The notes: generated from the letters alone by a model not told the origin. Positions 7,485-16,061 are shown, numbered from the stretch's first letter. The stretch is 64,000 nucleotides of DNA from DASTFY01 sp963829955 (GCA_963829955.1 CAWHKS010000005.1:124001-188000), one strand, 5' to 3'. Numbers and translations are program-made.

Positions 7485-8713
7485 CGGCCACCGGTCGCGC
7501 GTCTGCACCGGCACCCGGTCCGCCGGTCCCGCATAGCTGGGGTGACACCACCTCGGTCATGCAGCCTCGCCAGCCGGCCTTCTGGCTGCTGGTCGGGCTG
7601 ATGGCGCTGGGTACAGCGCGCATCGGCTGGATCGTCCTGCAGGCGTTCGCGCAGTACCCGACCGGCGCGGTCCTCGCCGCCTTGTTGCTCACGCTCTACG
7701 CCATCCCCTTCTTCCTGTTCGTCCACCGGCTCGACCTGTTCGAGCGCGAACCCGCGACCATGGTCGGTGCGGCCTTCGCGTGGGGCGGCCTCGTCGCCAC
7801 CTCGCTGGCCCTGTCGGGCAACCACGCGGTGTTCGACCTGACCTCCAAGCTGGGGAGCCCCGAGCTGGCCGGCCGCTGGGGTCCCGCCCTCGCCGCGCCG
7901 CCGATCGAGGAGACGCTCAAGGTGCTCGGCGTGGTCGTGCTCCTGCTGATCGCCCGCGACCAGTTCGACACCCCGCTCGACGGGATGGTCTACGGCGCGC
8001 TCGTCGGCCTCGGCTTTCAGGTGGTCGAGAACTTCATCTACTGCATGAACGCCATCGAGCTGGCCGGCGGCGACCGGGAGATCGTGCCGGTCCTCGGCGT
8101 CTTCCTCGTGCGCTCGCTGATCGGGCTGTGGAGCCACGCCACCTACACGGCCATCGCCGGCTACGGCGTGGGCTACTTCGTCACCCGGACCGACCGCAGC
8201 CTGGCCGCCCGCACGGGTGCGGTCGTGCTGGCGTTCGCACTGGCCTTCGCCGCGCACTTCGTCTGGAACTCACCGCTGCTCACGGACGCGTTCGGCGAAG
8301 GGATGGGGATCCTGCTCGGGCTGGTGCTGAAAGGCATCCCCGTCCTCGTGCTGCTGGTCGTGATGTACCGGTTGGCCCGCGACCAGGAGGCGACCTGGTT
8401 CCGCGAGGCCACCGCGGGCGAGGTCGGCACGGACGTTCTCCTGCCGGACGAGCTGGACGAGCTGATGACCCTCTCCCGGCGCAGGGACGTCCGCCGGATG
8501 GTGCGACGCGTCCGCGGCCGGACCGCGGCCCGCCTGGTCGATCGCCTTCAGCACGCGCAACTGGACCTCGGCCTGGCCTGCAGCCGGACCGGCCAGGTGG
8601 CCGAGCGGGACGCCGACGAGGCGCGGCGGACGATCCGTCTGCTCCGCGTGCAACTGGCCGAGGTCGGCGTGGTCCGGCCCGGCGCGGTCTCGGTACGGCA
8701 GGGGGCAGACTGA
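7481..8713 (+). CDS. PrsW-family intramembrane metalloprotease
   Basis: 410 residues with seven or eight membrane helices. PrsW motifs are visible in order: APPIEETLK (the Glu-Glu-x-x-Lys active site), FQVVENFIY (second Glu), SHATYTAIAG (His) and AHFVWN (His). After about residue 300 there is a long cytoplasmic helical tail of about 110 residues, Arg-rich. PrsW proteases perform site-1 or regulated cleavage of membrane proteins; B. subtilis PrsW cuts the anti-sigma factor RsiW. An ECF sigma gene with a membrane partner lies about 0.4 kb further on, on the other strand. It overlaps the preceding single-pass protein gene by 4 bases. Confidence 0.85.
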   Translation: MTATGRASAPAPGPPVPHSWGDTTSVMQPRQPAFWLLVGLMALGTARIGWIVLQAFAQYPTGAVLAALLLTLYAIPFFLFVHRLDLFEREPATMVGAAFAWGGLVATSLALSGNHAVFDLTSKLGSPELAGRWGPALAAPPIEETLKVLGVVVLLLIARDQFDTPLDGMVYGALVGLGFQVVENFIYCMNAIELAGGDREIVPVLGVFLVRSLIGLWSHATYTAIAGYGVGYFVTRTDRSLAARTGAVVLAFALAFAAHFVWNSPLLTDAFGEGMGILLGLVLKGIPVLVLLVVMYRLARDQEATWFREATAGEVGTDVLLPDELDELMTLSRRRDVRRMVRRVRGRTAARLVDRLQHAQLDLGLACSRTGQVAERDADEARRTIRLLRVQLAEVGVVRPGAVSVRQGAD

Positions 8714-8717
8714 CCGT

Positions 8718-9128
8718 ATGGAGACCGCCGAGGCCCTCGAGTACATCCGCACCAACCATCGCGGCGTGCTGATCACGTTCCGATCGGACGGCGGCCTGCA
8801 GTCATCGCCCGTCACCGCCTCCACGGACGACGAGGGACGCGTCATCGTGAGCAGCCGCGAGACCGCCATCAAGGTCAAGAACCTCCGGCGCGACCCGCGC
8901 GCCACGTACTGCGGGTTCGCCGACGGGTTCTACGGGCCGTGGGTACAGGTGGAGGGACCGGCGGAGATCGTCAGCCTGCCCGAGGCGCTCGAGCTCCTCG
9001 TGGACTACTACCGCGACGTGGCCGGCGAGCACCCGGACTGGGACGACTACCGGGCGGCGATGGTGCGCGAGCAGCGGGTCCTGATCCGCATCACCGTCGA
9101 GCGGGCGGGGCCTTCACGGTCAGGCTGA
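8718..9128 (+). CDS. PPOX-class F420/FMN-dependent oxidoreductase
   Basis: 136 residues, the usual length for the pyridoxamine-5'-phosphate oxidase-like split-barrel family. Visible blocks are RGVLITFRSDGGLQSSPV at the N-terminus, VIVSSRETAIKVKNLRRDPRAT in the middle and GPWVQVEGPAEIV. The order fits the F420-dependent PPOX proteins (TIGR03618-like) common in actinobacteria. Substrate not predictable. It begins 4 bases after the PrsW stop; CAGACT six bases before the ATG may give it its own leaderless promoter, and the same GGCAGACTGACCG string precedes the SDR gene at 63079. Confidence 0.78.
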   Translation: METAEALEYIRTNHRGVLITFRSDGGLQSSPVTASTDDEGRVIVSSRETAIKVKNLRRDPRATYCGFADGFYGPWVQVEGPAEIVSLPEALELLVDYYRDVAGEHPDWDDYRAAMVREQRVLIRITVERAGPSRSG

Positions 9129-9143
9129 CCGGATCGGGCTCGG

Positions 9144-9845
9144 CTACGGGCCGTTCTCCTGGACCTCGGGCGACACGACGCCGTTCTGCATGCGGATCCG
9201 CACCCTCGTCCGGCCGGCGGCGCCCTCGAAGCGGACCTCGATGTCGTCGGTCTCGGCCTTCTGCTCGGCGACGGCATAGCCCGCTGAGGGCCGCACGCTC
9301 ACCAGGACCAGGTTGCCGGCGTCGACCCGCACCGTCACCTGACCGCCGAGTCCGCCGTAGGTCTGCGGGCCGCTCGAGGGTGGAGGGCTCTGCGTCGTCG
9401 GCGCCGCCGTGGGTGCGACCGTCGCCGCCGTCGGGGCTGGCCCGCCGCTGCTGACCGCTGGCGTCGAGGGCGACACGACCGGCGACGAAGGCGTGGCACT
9501 GGTGGGGACCGTCGTGGCGACGGACGTGGTCACGGTCGATGTGGGACCGGTCGTGGCCGGCGTGGCCGGGCTCGTGCCGTCGGTCCCGGGACTCGGAGTC
9601 GTGGCGATCGATGGCGAATCGACGGTGTCCACCTGAGTCGAGCCCGGCGGTCGCGCCCCCAGCCACACGGCGCCGACTACTGCCGCCACGGCGAGGGCCG
9701 CGCCCGCCCGCACGGCGGCCCGGCGGCGACGCACGATGCGGGACCGAGCGGTCACGCGAGCCAGCGCGGCGTCGGGGTCACCGACCGGGATGGTGTCGAG
9801 CGAGCGCCCGAGGGCCCGGGTCAGTTCGTCATCGTGCTGGTTCAT
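9144..9845 (-). CDS. Membrane partner of the ECF sigma factor, possible anti-sigma protein
   Basis: 233 residues: a cytoplasmic N-terminus of about 45 residues, one membrane helix (about 46-64), a long Ser/Thr/Pro/Val-rich linker (about 70-170) and a C-terminal beta-rich extracytoplasmic domain. There is no zinc-binding anti-sigma motif in the N-terminus, so the anti-sigma role is inferred only from topology and gene order. Its ATG overlaps the stop of the sigma gene by 4 bases (9842-9845), indicating translational coupling. The linker looks suited to crossing the cell wall. Confidence 0.6.
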   Translation of the reverse strand: MNQHDDELTRALGRSLDTIPVGDPDAALARVTARSRIVRRRRAAVRAGAALAVAAVVGAVWLGARPPGSTQVDTVDSPSIATTPSPGTDGTSPATPATTGPTSTVTTSVATTVPTSATPSSPVVSPSTPAVSSGGPAPTAATVAPTAAPTTQSPPPSSGPQTYGGLGGQVTVRVDAGNLVLVSVRPSAGYAVAEQKAETDDIEVRFEGAAGRTRVRIRMQNGVVSPEVQENGP

Positions 9846-10351
9846 GCCCGCTGCCCTCCGTCATCGACTCCCTCCACGGTCCGCCGCAACCGCTCCCGCC
9901 CTCCGTGCAGGTGGAACTTCACGGCCCCCTCCGACAACCCCATCTCCGACGCCACCTCGCGGACCGGCAGACCCTCGACGTAATGAAGTGCGAGTGCGGT
10001 CCGCTGTTGGGGCGGGAGGCTGCGGAGCGCCTCCAGCAGATCTACCGGCTGCTCAGCCGGTGCGCTGCTGCGATCGTGGGCCTGTCCCTCCACCGCCAGG
10101 CGATCCTTCGCCTTGCGCTTGCGGGCGGCGCGACGGGCGTGGTCACGGGCGAGGTTCAGGGCGACCCGCCGCACCCACCCGACCGGATCGTCGTACTCGC
10201 CGATCCGCCGCCAGCGGACATGCGCCCGCACGAAGGCCTCCTGCACGCAGTCGGCGGCGACCTCGGCGTCATCGGTGGTGGCCGTGAGCAGCCGGACGAG
10301 TCGGGAGTAGGACGAGCGGAACACGTCGTCGAACTCGTGCGTCGTCACCAT
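9842..10351 (-). CDS. ECF-type RNA polymerase sigma factor (sigma-70 family)
   Basis: 169 residues from the ATG at 10351, chosen because the protein then starts with MVTTHEFDDVFRSSYSRLVR, the normal start of region 2; the frame stays open to an ATG-like start at 10456. Sigma region 2 has CVQEAFVRAHVRW and PVGWVRRVALNLARDHARR. Region 4 has LRSLPPQQRTALALHYVEGL, then a helix-turn-helix at VREVASEMGLSEGAVKFHLH. It directs RNA polymerase to a stress regulon, presumably controlled by the overlapping membrane protein gene. The nearby PrsW protease could act in its signalling. Confidence 0.85.
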   Translation of the reverse strand: MVTTHEFDDVFRSSYSRLVRLLTATTDDAEVAADCVQEAFVRAHVRWRRIGEYDDPVGWVRRVALNLARDHARRAARKRKAKDRLAVEGQAHDRSSAPAEQPVDLLEALRSLPPQQRTALALHYVEGLPVREVASEMGLSEGAVKFHLHGGRERLRRTVEGVDDGGQRA

Positions 10352-10470
10352 GGGCAGCTCGCGGCCGGCAGACACCAGGTGCGTCGGCGGCGCCAGACCG
10401 CCGCCGACGCTACCGGCGGGCAGGGCCAGCACCGCCGGGCCCGCGCCGATCACCACCGTGCTCCACGCCT

Positions 10471-10971
10471 TCAGTCGTCGCCGCCGTGACCGCTGTTGTC
10501 GTCGTCATCGCCGCCGTGGCCAGGACCGCTGTTGTCGTCGTCCCTGTCATCGTCGTCGCCACCGCGACCCGGGCCGCTGTTGTCGTCATCATCTCGGCCG
10601 TCGTCGTCGCGGTTCCCGCCGTGATCGTCGACGTTCGTCGGCGATGAGACGTCGGGGGCGGTGCCATCAGGGACGGAGGAATCGGGCGCGGTCACGGTCG
10701 GAGCGATGGAGCTGCCCGTGGTCGAGTCGGGGGCGGTCGCCGCCGGGGCCACGGTGACGGCGACGGTCGTGCCGGTGGTGCCGGTCGTGGTCGCCGTGCT
10801 CGTGCCGGTGGTGCTGTCCGGAGCGGAGGCGGACGGGATGGTGACGTCACTCGACGTGCCGGGCTGGTCGTCGCCGGACGAACCTCCACCGGCCTGGGCG
10901 AAGGCCGCGCCGCCGGTCAAGGCCAGCAGGCCGGCCGTGGTGACGGTGGCGATCAGGGTGCGTCGCTGCAT
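10471..10971 (-). CDS. Secreted Asp/Gly-rich low-complexity protein
   Basis: 166 residues. A classical signal peptide (RR then LIATVTTAGLLALTGGAAFA, cleavage likely after the AFA near residue 25) is followed by a Thr/Ser/Pro/Ala-rich region and a C-terminal tail of about 50 residues that is mostly Asp, Gly, Asn and Ser. The tail repeats a DDDDNSGPGHGG-like unit about three times. Such acidic repeats could bind Ca2+ or other cations, but no repeat family is certain. The ATG at 10971 has a GGAGG Shine-Dalgarno sequence about 8 bases upstream. It lies just upstream of the sigma gene on the same strand and may be in its regulon. Confidence 0.65.
   Translation of the reverse strand: MQRRTLIATVTTAGLLALTGGAAFAQAGGGSSGDDQPGTSSDVTIPSASAPDSTTGTSTATTTGTTGTTVAVTVAPAATAPDSTTGSSIAPTVTAPDSSVPDGTAPDVSSPTNVDDHGGNRDDDGRDDDDNSGPGRGGDDDDRDDDNSGPGHGGDDDDNSGHGGDD
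10474..10590 (-). repeat. Imperfect tandem repeat encoding Asp-rich units
   Basis: Three imperfect copies of a 36-48 base unit, each encoding a run of four Asp followed by NSG(P)GHGG or NSGPGRGG. It forms the acidic C-terminus of the secreted protein. Confidence 0.6.
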
Positions 10972-11070
10972 GGGATGGGACCTCCAGGGGATCTGTGGGT
11001 TCTGGAGGAGACACGACGGACCCGGCCAGGAGGTTTGGTCGGGTTCGCAGATCTCATGCCAGGGTTGGTC

Positions 11071-11835
11071 ATGACCATCCGCGTCGAGACCAGCGGTCCG
11101 ATCGTCATCGTCACCATCGACCGGCCCGAGCGGCGCAACGCGGTCGACCGCGAGCACGCCGAGGAGCTGGCGCAGGCCTTCCGCCGGTTCGACGACGACG
11201 ACAGCCTGGCCGTGGCCATCCTCACCGGAGCCGGAGGGGCGTTCTGCTCCGGCGCCGATCTCAAGGCCGTGGCCGCGGGGCACGGCAATCGGGCCGTGTC
11301 GGAGGGAGACGGCCCCATGGGTCCGACCCGCTTGGAGCTGGGAAAGCCCGTCATCGCCGCGATCGAGGGCCATGCCGTGGCCGGCGGGCTGGAGTTGGCG
11401 CTGTGGTGCGACCTGCGGGTGGCCGCGGAAGGAGCGACGCTCGGCGTCTACTGCCGCCGTTGGGGGGTGCCCCTCATCGACGGGGGCACGGTGCGGCTGC
11501 CCCGGCTCATCGGCCACAGCAGGGCGATGGACCTCATCCTCACCGGGCGGGGTGTGGGCGGCGAGGAGGCCCTGGCCATGGGGCTCGTCAACCGCGTCGC
11601 GCCGGACGGTGAGGCGCTGTCGGCCGCCGTGGCCCTGGCCGAGCAACTGGCGGGCTTCCCGCAGCGCTGCCTGCGCGGCGACCGGCGCTCGGCCATCGAG
11701 CAGTGGTCACTCGACGAACCGGCGGCGATGGTCCGGGAATTCGAACTCGGCCTGGCCACGATCAACAGCGGTGAGACCGGGGCCGGCGCGGCCCGCTTCG
11801 CCGGCGGCGCCGGCCGCCACGGTGAAGGCGTCTGA
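11071..11835 (+). CDS. Crotonase/enoyl-CoA hydratase-family protein
   Basis: 254 residues from the ATG at 11071 (MTIRVETS), the usual start of the family. The frame is open further upstream, but into the divergent promoter region. Oxyanion-hole blocks GAFCSGADL and GHAVAGGLELAL are present. The Glu in GGLEL matches one catalytic Glu of enoyl-CoA hydratase; the second (in the GQPE block of the rat enzyme) is replaced by Cys in GVYCRRWG. It may therefore be a non-hydratase crotonase (isomerase, thioesterase or hydrolase). A perfect hairpin lies just after the stop. Neighbouring P450, ferredoxin and acyl-CoA synthetase genes suggest lipid or xenobiotic acyl-CoA metabolism. Confidence 0.82.
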   Translation: MTIRVETSGPIVIVTIDRPERRNAVDREHAEELAQAFRRFDDDDSLAVAILTGAGGAFCSGADLKAVAAGHGNRAVSEGDGPMGPTRLELGKPVIAAIEGHAVAGGLELALWCDLRVAAEGATLGVYCRRWGVPLIDGGTVRLPRLIGHSRAMDLILTGRGVGGEEALAMGLVNRVAPDGEALSAAVALAEQLAGFPQRCLRGDRRSAIEQWSLDEPAAMVREFELGLATINSGETGAGAARFAGGAGRHGEGV

Positions 11836-11839
11836 GACA

Positions 11840-11875
11840 CTCGTCCGGCGATTCGCCGCCGATTCGCCGGACGAG
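11840..11875. terminator. Hairpin between convergent genes, probable bidirectional terminator
   Basis: Perfect 12-base inverted repeat (CTCGTCCGGCGA and its complement) with a 12-base loop, starting 5 bases after the crotonase stop and facing the end of the P450 gene. There is no T-run, as is common in high-GC actinobacteria. Confidence 0.6.
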
Positions 11876-11961
11876 GTCTGAGCCCGGTGAATCGGAAACG
11901 GCGCGTCTGACTCGGAGTTCCAGACCAGCAGCGGCAAGGGGCGGCGGCGGGCGCGGCAGCG

Positions 11962-13188
11962 TCAGGCGGGGGCGAGGATGCGCACGGGAAGCCGTCGTGG
12001 GCCCCGGACCTGGCCCGCGGACCAGGTGACGGCGTCGGGGTCGGCCAGCTCGAAGTCGGGGAAGCGGGCGATCCACTCCTGCAGCGCCACCTTCAGCTCC
12101 ATGCGGGCCAGGTTGGAGCCCAGGCAGCGGTGGATGCCCAGGCCGAACGACGTGTGGCGGTTGACGGCGCGATCCAATACCACCCGATCGGCGTCCTCGA
12201 ACACCTCGGGATCCCGGTTGGCGGCGGGGAAGGGCAGCAGCACCCAGTCCCCGGCCTTGAGCTCACGGCCGCCCAGCTCCACGTCCTTGGCGACGATCCG
12301 GGCCATGGTCACCGGCGCGTAGGCCCGCAGGAGCTCCTCGACGGCCACGTCGAGCAGTTCGGGGTGGCCGGCCAGGCGGCGTCGGTCCTCGGGATGGGAG
12401 GCGAGGTGCCACAGCGCGGCCCCGATGGCGCTCCACGTCGTGTCGATGCCGGCGATCAGGAGCAGGATGACCGTGCCCCGCACGTGCTCGGGCGAGAGCT
12501 TCGACCCTTCGATCTCGACGTCGAGCAGGTAGCTGATGAGGTCGTCGCGAGGGTTGGCCTCGTGGTCGGCGACGTGGCGATCCAGGTAGGTGTCGAGGTT
12601 CTCGAACTTGGCCTCGCGGGTCTCCTCGTCCGCGCTGAGGTTCTCCAGCACGTCGTGGATGAAGCCCCGGAACAGCTCGTCATCCTCCGGCGGCAGGCCC
12701 AGCATGCGGGCGATGACCGCGGGCGGGATGTTCTGGGCGTAGTCGAGCGCAGCGTCGCTCAGCCCACCGTCGGCATCGAGGCGGCCGGCGATGCCGTCCA
12801 GCAGGTCCCGGCACAGCTGCCGGGTCGCCGGTTCCAGGTCCTGGATCGGCCGGGGCGCGAACGCCGGGAGCAGCAGGCGGCGGGCGAAGGCGTGGAACGG
12901 CGGGTCAGAGGTGATGGGCGGGGCGCCGCCGATGGGCGCCGGCTCCTCCGGCTTCAGCTCGGACACCACCACGCCCTGGCTCGAGAAGTGCTCGGTGTCG
13001 TAGGCGATGGCGGAGATGTCCTCGTGCCTGGTGGGGAGCCAGACGCCGCCGTAGCGGTCGGAGTGGGCGACCGGGCAACGGCCGCGCAGGTCCTCCCAGA
13101 TGGGGAAAGGGTCGCGCACCCATGTCGGGTCGGTGTGGTCGAAATCGGTGGAGAAGTCCTCCACGGGCGGCCGAGCGGGGGCGGTCAC
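11962..13188 (-). CDS. Cytochrome P450
   Basis: 408 residues from the GTG at 13188 (VTAPARPPVEDFSTDF). Visible P450 landmarks: the I-helix LLLIAGIDTTWS, the K-helix VEELLRAY (ExxR), and the haem-binding loop FGLGIHRCLGSNLARMEL with its Cys ligand. Bacterial class I soluble type; it uses electrons from a ferredoxin. The GTG start overlaps the stop of the 3Fe-4S ferredoxin gene by 4 bases, so the two are coupled and the ferredoxin is its likely redox partner. The substrate is unknown; a divergently transcribed acyl-CoA synthetase hints at a carboxylic acid or steroid-like compound. Confidence 0.93.
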   Translation of the reverse strand: MTAPARPPVEDFSTDFDHTDPTWVRDPFPIWEDLRGRCPVAHSDRYGGVWLPTRHEDISAIAYDTEHFSSQGVVVSELKPEEPAPIGGAPPITSDPPFHAFARRLLLPAFAPRPIQDLEPATRQLCRDLLDGIAGRLDADGGLSDAALDYAQNIPPAVIARMLGLPPEDDELFRGFIHDVLENLSADEETREAKFENLDTYLDRHVADHEANPRDDLISYLLDVEIEGSKLSPEHVRGTVILLLIAGIDTTWSAIGAALWHLASHPEDRRRLAGHPELLDVAVEELLRAYAPVTMARIVAKDVELGGRELKAGDWVLLPFPAANRDPEVFEDADRVVLDRAVNRHTSFGLGIHRCLGSNLARMELKVALQEWIARFPDFELADPDAVTWSAGQVRGPRRLPVRILAPA

Positions 13189-13415
13189 GACGGCGCTCCT
13201 TCCATGACCGGCTCCGATCCGCCGTCGTCGATGACGATGGCGAACTCGGGACAGTTGGCGGCGGCGAGGCGAGCCTTGTCCTCCTGGTCGGGCAGCACGA
13301 TCCCGTCGTTCAACTCGTGGGACTGGCCGAAGTCGTCGACGTCGAACAGCTCCGGCGCGATGGCGAAGCAGCGGTTGTGGCCCTGGCACTTCTCCTGGTC
13401 GACATGGACCCTCAT
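13185..13415 (-). CDS. 3Fe-4S ferredoxin, P450 redox partner
   Basis: 76 residues. The cluster ligands are visible as CQGHNRC near residue 10, where the middle ligand of a 4Fe-4S motif is replaced by His, and the distant CP in ANCPEFAI. This is the [3Fe-4S] ferredoxin type that sits beside P450 genes in actinobacteria. The frame is open well upstream of 13415, but the ATG giving MRVHVDQEKCQG is the family start; GAGGTGCC just upstream on the minus strand is a plausible ribosome binding site. It overlaps the P450 start by 4 bases. Confidence 0.9.
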   Translation of the reverse strand: MRVHVDQEKCQGHNRCFAIAPELFDVDDFGQSHELNDGIVLPDQEDKARLAAANCPEFAIVIDDGGSEPVMEGAPS

Positions 13416-13483
13416 GGCACCTCCCTCATGGCCGCCCTTCCCCAGGGCTCCGCACCGGCCCCGACGATGAAGGACGTCCCGAC

Positions 13484-13489
13484 CATACT
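13484..13489 (+). promoter_or_regulatory. Putative -10 of the acyl-CoA synthetase gene
   Basis: CATACT followed by seven bases and the GTG at 13497. A weak CCGACG lies 17 bases upstream in the -35 position. It lies in the divergent region shared with the ferredoxin-P450 unit. Confidence 0.35.
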
Positions 13490-13496
13490 GGTCGGC

Positions 13497-15125
13497 GTGC
13501 TGAGCGAGAGTTGGGCCACGCTCTGGGAGGCCATCGCCGACGCCCTCCCGGACCATCCCGCGGTCGTGGTCGGCGAGCAGCGGATGACCTGGCGGCAGCT
13601 GGACGACCGGGCCGCCCGCCTGGCGACCTCGTTCACGTCGCTCGACGTCGGCCCCGACACGAAGGTCGGCCAGCTCCTCTACAACTGCCCCGAGTACCTG
13701 GAAACCGTCTACGCGGCTCTCAAGGTGCGCGCCGCGCCCCACAACATCAACCACCGCTACCTGGCCGACGAGATCGCGTACGTCGTCGACAACGCCGACA
13801 CCGAGGTGCTCGTCTTCCACGGCGCGCTGGCCGAGCGGGTGGCGGACGTCCGGTCGCGCGTACCCGGTCTACGGGACGTCATCCAGGTCGACGACGGGAG
13901 CCCGCACCTCGAGGGTGCCCTGCGCTACGAGGAGCTCGTCGGCGGTCACGAGCCCGCAGCCCGCATCGACCGCTCGGGGGCCGACCACCTGCTGCTCTTC
14001 ACGGGCGGGACCACCGGCCTCCCCAAGGGCGTGGTCTGGGCCCACGAGGACCTGTGGGGTGCGCTGGCCTTCACCGGCTACGTCTCGATGGGGCTGGAGG
14101 TGCCGGAGACGGCCGCAGAGGTCGGCCGGGTGGCCGCGGAGCTCAACGCCGACGGTCGCAGCCCCGTCAACCTGTGCGCGCCACCGCTCATGCACGGGAC
14201 GGCGCTGTTCCTCGCCATCTCGACGTTCGTGCTCGGGGGCACCGTCGTGCTGCTCGCCGGCCGCCACTACGACGCCGATGAGCTCCTGTCGCTCGTCGAG
14301 CGCGAGCGGGTGACCCAGCTGTCGATCGTCGGCGACGCCTTCGCCCGCCCGGTGGTCGCCGCGCTGGAGGCCGCCGAGGCAGCCGGCCGGCCCTACGACC
14401 TGTCGTCGCTCCAGCGGGTGGTGTCCACGGGCGCCACGCTCAGCGCCGTCGGCAAGCGGGCGCTGGCCGCCCGGCAGCCGATGGCGATCATCGACATGAT
14501 CGGCGCCAGCGAGGGCGGGCCGTACGCCATCAACATGACGTTGCCCGGCCAGGACCCGGGCGAGACAGCGGTCTTCACGGTGACCCCGCAGACCGTGCTC
14601 TTCGACGACCTGACCTGGGAACCGATCCCCCCCGGCAGCGGGCGCAGCGGCGTGCTGGCGGTCGCGGGCGCCATGCCCCGCGGGTACTACAAGGATCCGG
14701 ACAAGACCGCCTCGACGTTCCGCGAGATCGGCGGCAAGCGCTACACGGTGCCCGGTGACTACGCCACCATCGACGACGACGGGACGGTCCACCTGCTGGG
14801 CCGCGGGTCCGTTTGCATCAACACCGGAGGCGAGAAGGTCTACCCGGAGGAGGTGGAGGTGGCCGCGCGCGCCCATCCGGGCGTGGCCGACTGCAACGCC
14901 GTCGGTGTCCCGGACGACCGCTACGGAGAGGCCGTGACCCTGGTGGTCGCCCGCACGCCCGGACAGCCACCGGTGGGTGAGGACGACGTCATCGCCGCCG
15001 TGCGATCGCGCCTCGCCACGTACAAGGCGCCCCGCCGGGTGGTCTTCGTGGAGGAGATCCGCCGCAGCCCCGCGGGCAAGGCCGACTACCGGTGGGCCCG
15101 CGAGGTGGCCGCAGGAGTGGGATAG
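13497..15125 (+). CDS. AMP-binding acyl-CoA synthetase (FadD-like)
   Basis: About 542 residues from the GTG at 13497 (VLSESWATLWEAIADALPDH); an in-frame ATG at 13467 is an alternative. Adenylate-forming motifs are visible: the P-loop LLLFTGGTTGLPKGVVW, the IGASEGG block, GDYATIDDDG with the ribose-binding Asp, and the C-terminal SPAGKADYRW with the catalytic Lys. It activates a carboxylic acid to acyl-AMP and then acyl-CoA. It is divergent from the P450-ferredoxin unit and separated from it by only about 80 bases. The substrate could be a fatty acid or a steroid side chain. Confidence 0.88.
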   Translation: MLSESWATLWEAIADALPDHPAVVVGEQRMTWRQLDDRAARLATSFTSLDVGPDTKVGQLLYNCPEYLETVYAALKVRAAPHNINHRYLADEIAYVVDNADTEVLVFHGALAERVADVRSRVPGLRDVIQVDDGSPHLEGALRYEELVGGHEPAARIDRSGADHLLLFTGGTTGLPKGVVWAHEDLWGALAFTGYVSMGLEVPETAAEVGRVAAELNADGRSPVNLCAPPLMHGTALFLAISTFVLGGTVVLLAGRHYDADELLSLVERERVTQLSIVGDAFARPVVAALEAAEAAGRPYDLSSLQRVVSTGATLSAVGKRALAARQPMAIIDMIGASEGGPYAINMTLPGQDPGETAVFTVTPQTVLFDDLTWEPIPPGSGRSGVLAVAGAMPRGYYKDPDKTASTFREIGGKRYTVPGDYATIDDDGTVHLLGRGSVCINTGGEKVYPEEVEVAARAHPGVADCNAVGVPDDRYGEAVTLVVARTPGQPPVGEDDVIAAVRSRLATYKAPRRVVFVEEIRRSPAGKADYRWAREVAAGVG

Positions 15126-15188
15126 CTCCTTCCTGGGTACGTCATCGGACGGATCTACGGCGCCTGCGAGATTTTCGAGGGAGACAGG

Positions 15189-16061
15189 GTGCGACTACGG
15201 CGAACCGGCAGCAGCAACGCAGACGTCCAGGATCGTCGGGGCTCCGGCGGTATCCCCGGCGGCGTCGCGATCGGCGGCGGTGTGGGCGGCCTCGTCACCG
15301 TGATCATCGGCCTTCTCCTCGGCACCGGGCAGTGCTCGTCCGGCGGCGGGCTCGGCGGCGCCGGCTTCCCGGCCGGGTTCGACCAGAGCGACATGGGCCA
15401 GGGGACCCCCAGCGGTGTCACCTGCGACACGGAGACGGCTCGGCTCTTGTGCGACGCCACCACGTCGGTCCAGGACTACTGGACTTCCAACCTGGCCGAC
15501 TACCAGCGCACGCAGACGGTCTTCTTCAGCGGGGCCACGCAGACCGGCTGCGGCCCCGCCTCGGCCCAGACCGGACCCTTCTACTGCCCGGTCGACGGGT
15601 TGGTGTACTTCGACCTCGACTTCCTGAACCAGCTCCAATCCCGCTTCGGCGCCCAGGGCGATTTCGCCACGGCCTACATCACGGCTCACGAGTACGGCCA
15701 CCACGTGCAGAACCTGCTCGGGTTGAGCCGCCAGGTCACCGAGCTCTCCCAGCAGCAACCCAGCCGGGCCAACGAGCTGTCGATCCGCCTGGAGCTCCAG
15801 GCCGACTGCCTCGCGGGGGCGTGGGGCGCCAGCGTGCAGGACCAGCTCGAACGGGGTGACCTGGAGGAGGGACTGAACGCCGCGGCCGCCGTGGGCGACG
15901 ATCAGATCCAGATCGCCACCCAGGGTCGGACGGACCCGGAGAGCTGGAACCACGGCAGCTCGGAGGACCGGGTCCGTTGGTTCCGGCACGGCTTCGACAC
16001 CGCCGACCCGGACGCCTGCGACACGTTCGCCGGCGACGCCCCCATCAGCTCGATCGGCTGA
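15189..16061 (+). CDS. Neutral zinc metallopeptidase (YpfJ/PF04228 family)
   Basis: 290 residues. A cytoplasmic Arg-rich start, a Gly-rich membrane helix at about 23-46, then an extracytoplasmic catalytic domain with the zinc motif HEYGHHVQ near residue 163 and the downstream ELQADCLAG block (third ligand Glu). The Cys residues in the extracytoplasmic part could form disulfides. GTG start with a GAGGGAGACAGG purine-rich stretch upstream. The last 17 bases overlap the convergent DedA gene. Natural substrate unknown for the family. Confidence 0.88.
   Translation: MRLRRTGSSNADVQDRRGSGGIPGGVAIGGGVGGLVTVIIGLLLGTGQCSSGGGLGGAGFPAGFDQSDMGQGTPSGVTCDTETARLLCDATTSVQDYWTSNLADYQRTQTVFFSGATQTGCGPASAQTGPFYCPVDGLVYFDLDFLNQLQSRFGAQGDFATAYITAHEYGHHVQNLLGLSRQVTELSQQQPSRANELSIRLELQADCLAGAWGASVQDQLERGDLEEGLNAAAAVGDDQIQIATQGRTDPESWNHGSSEDRVRWFRHGFDTADPDACDTFAGDAPISSIG

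Noticed and set aside
10471..10600. CRISPR-like short repeats
   Set aside because: The repeats are tandem, encode protein and have no spacers between them.
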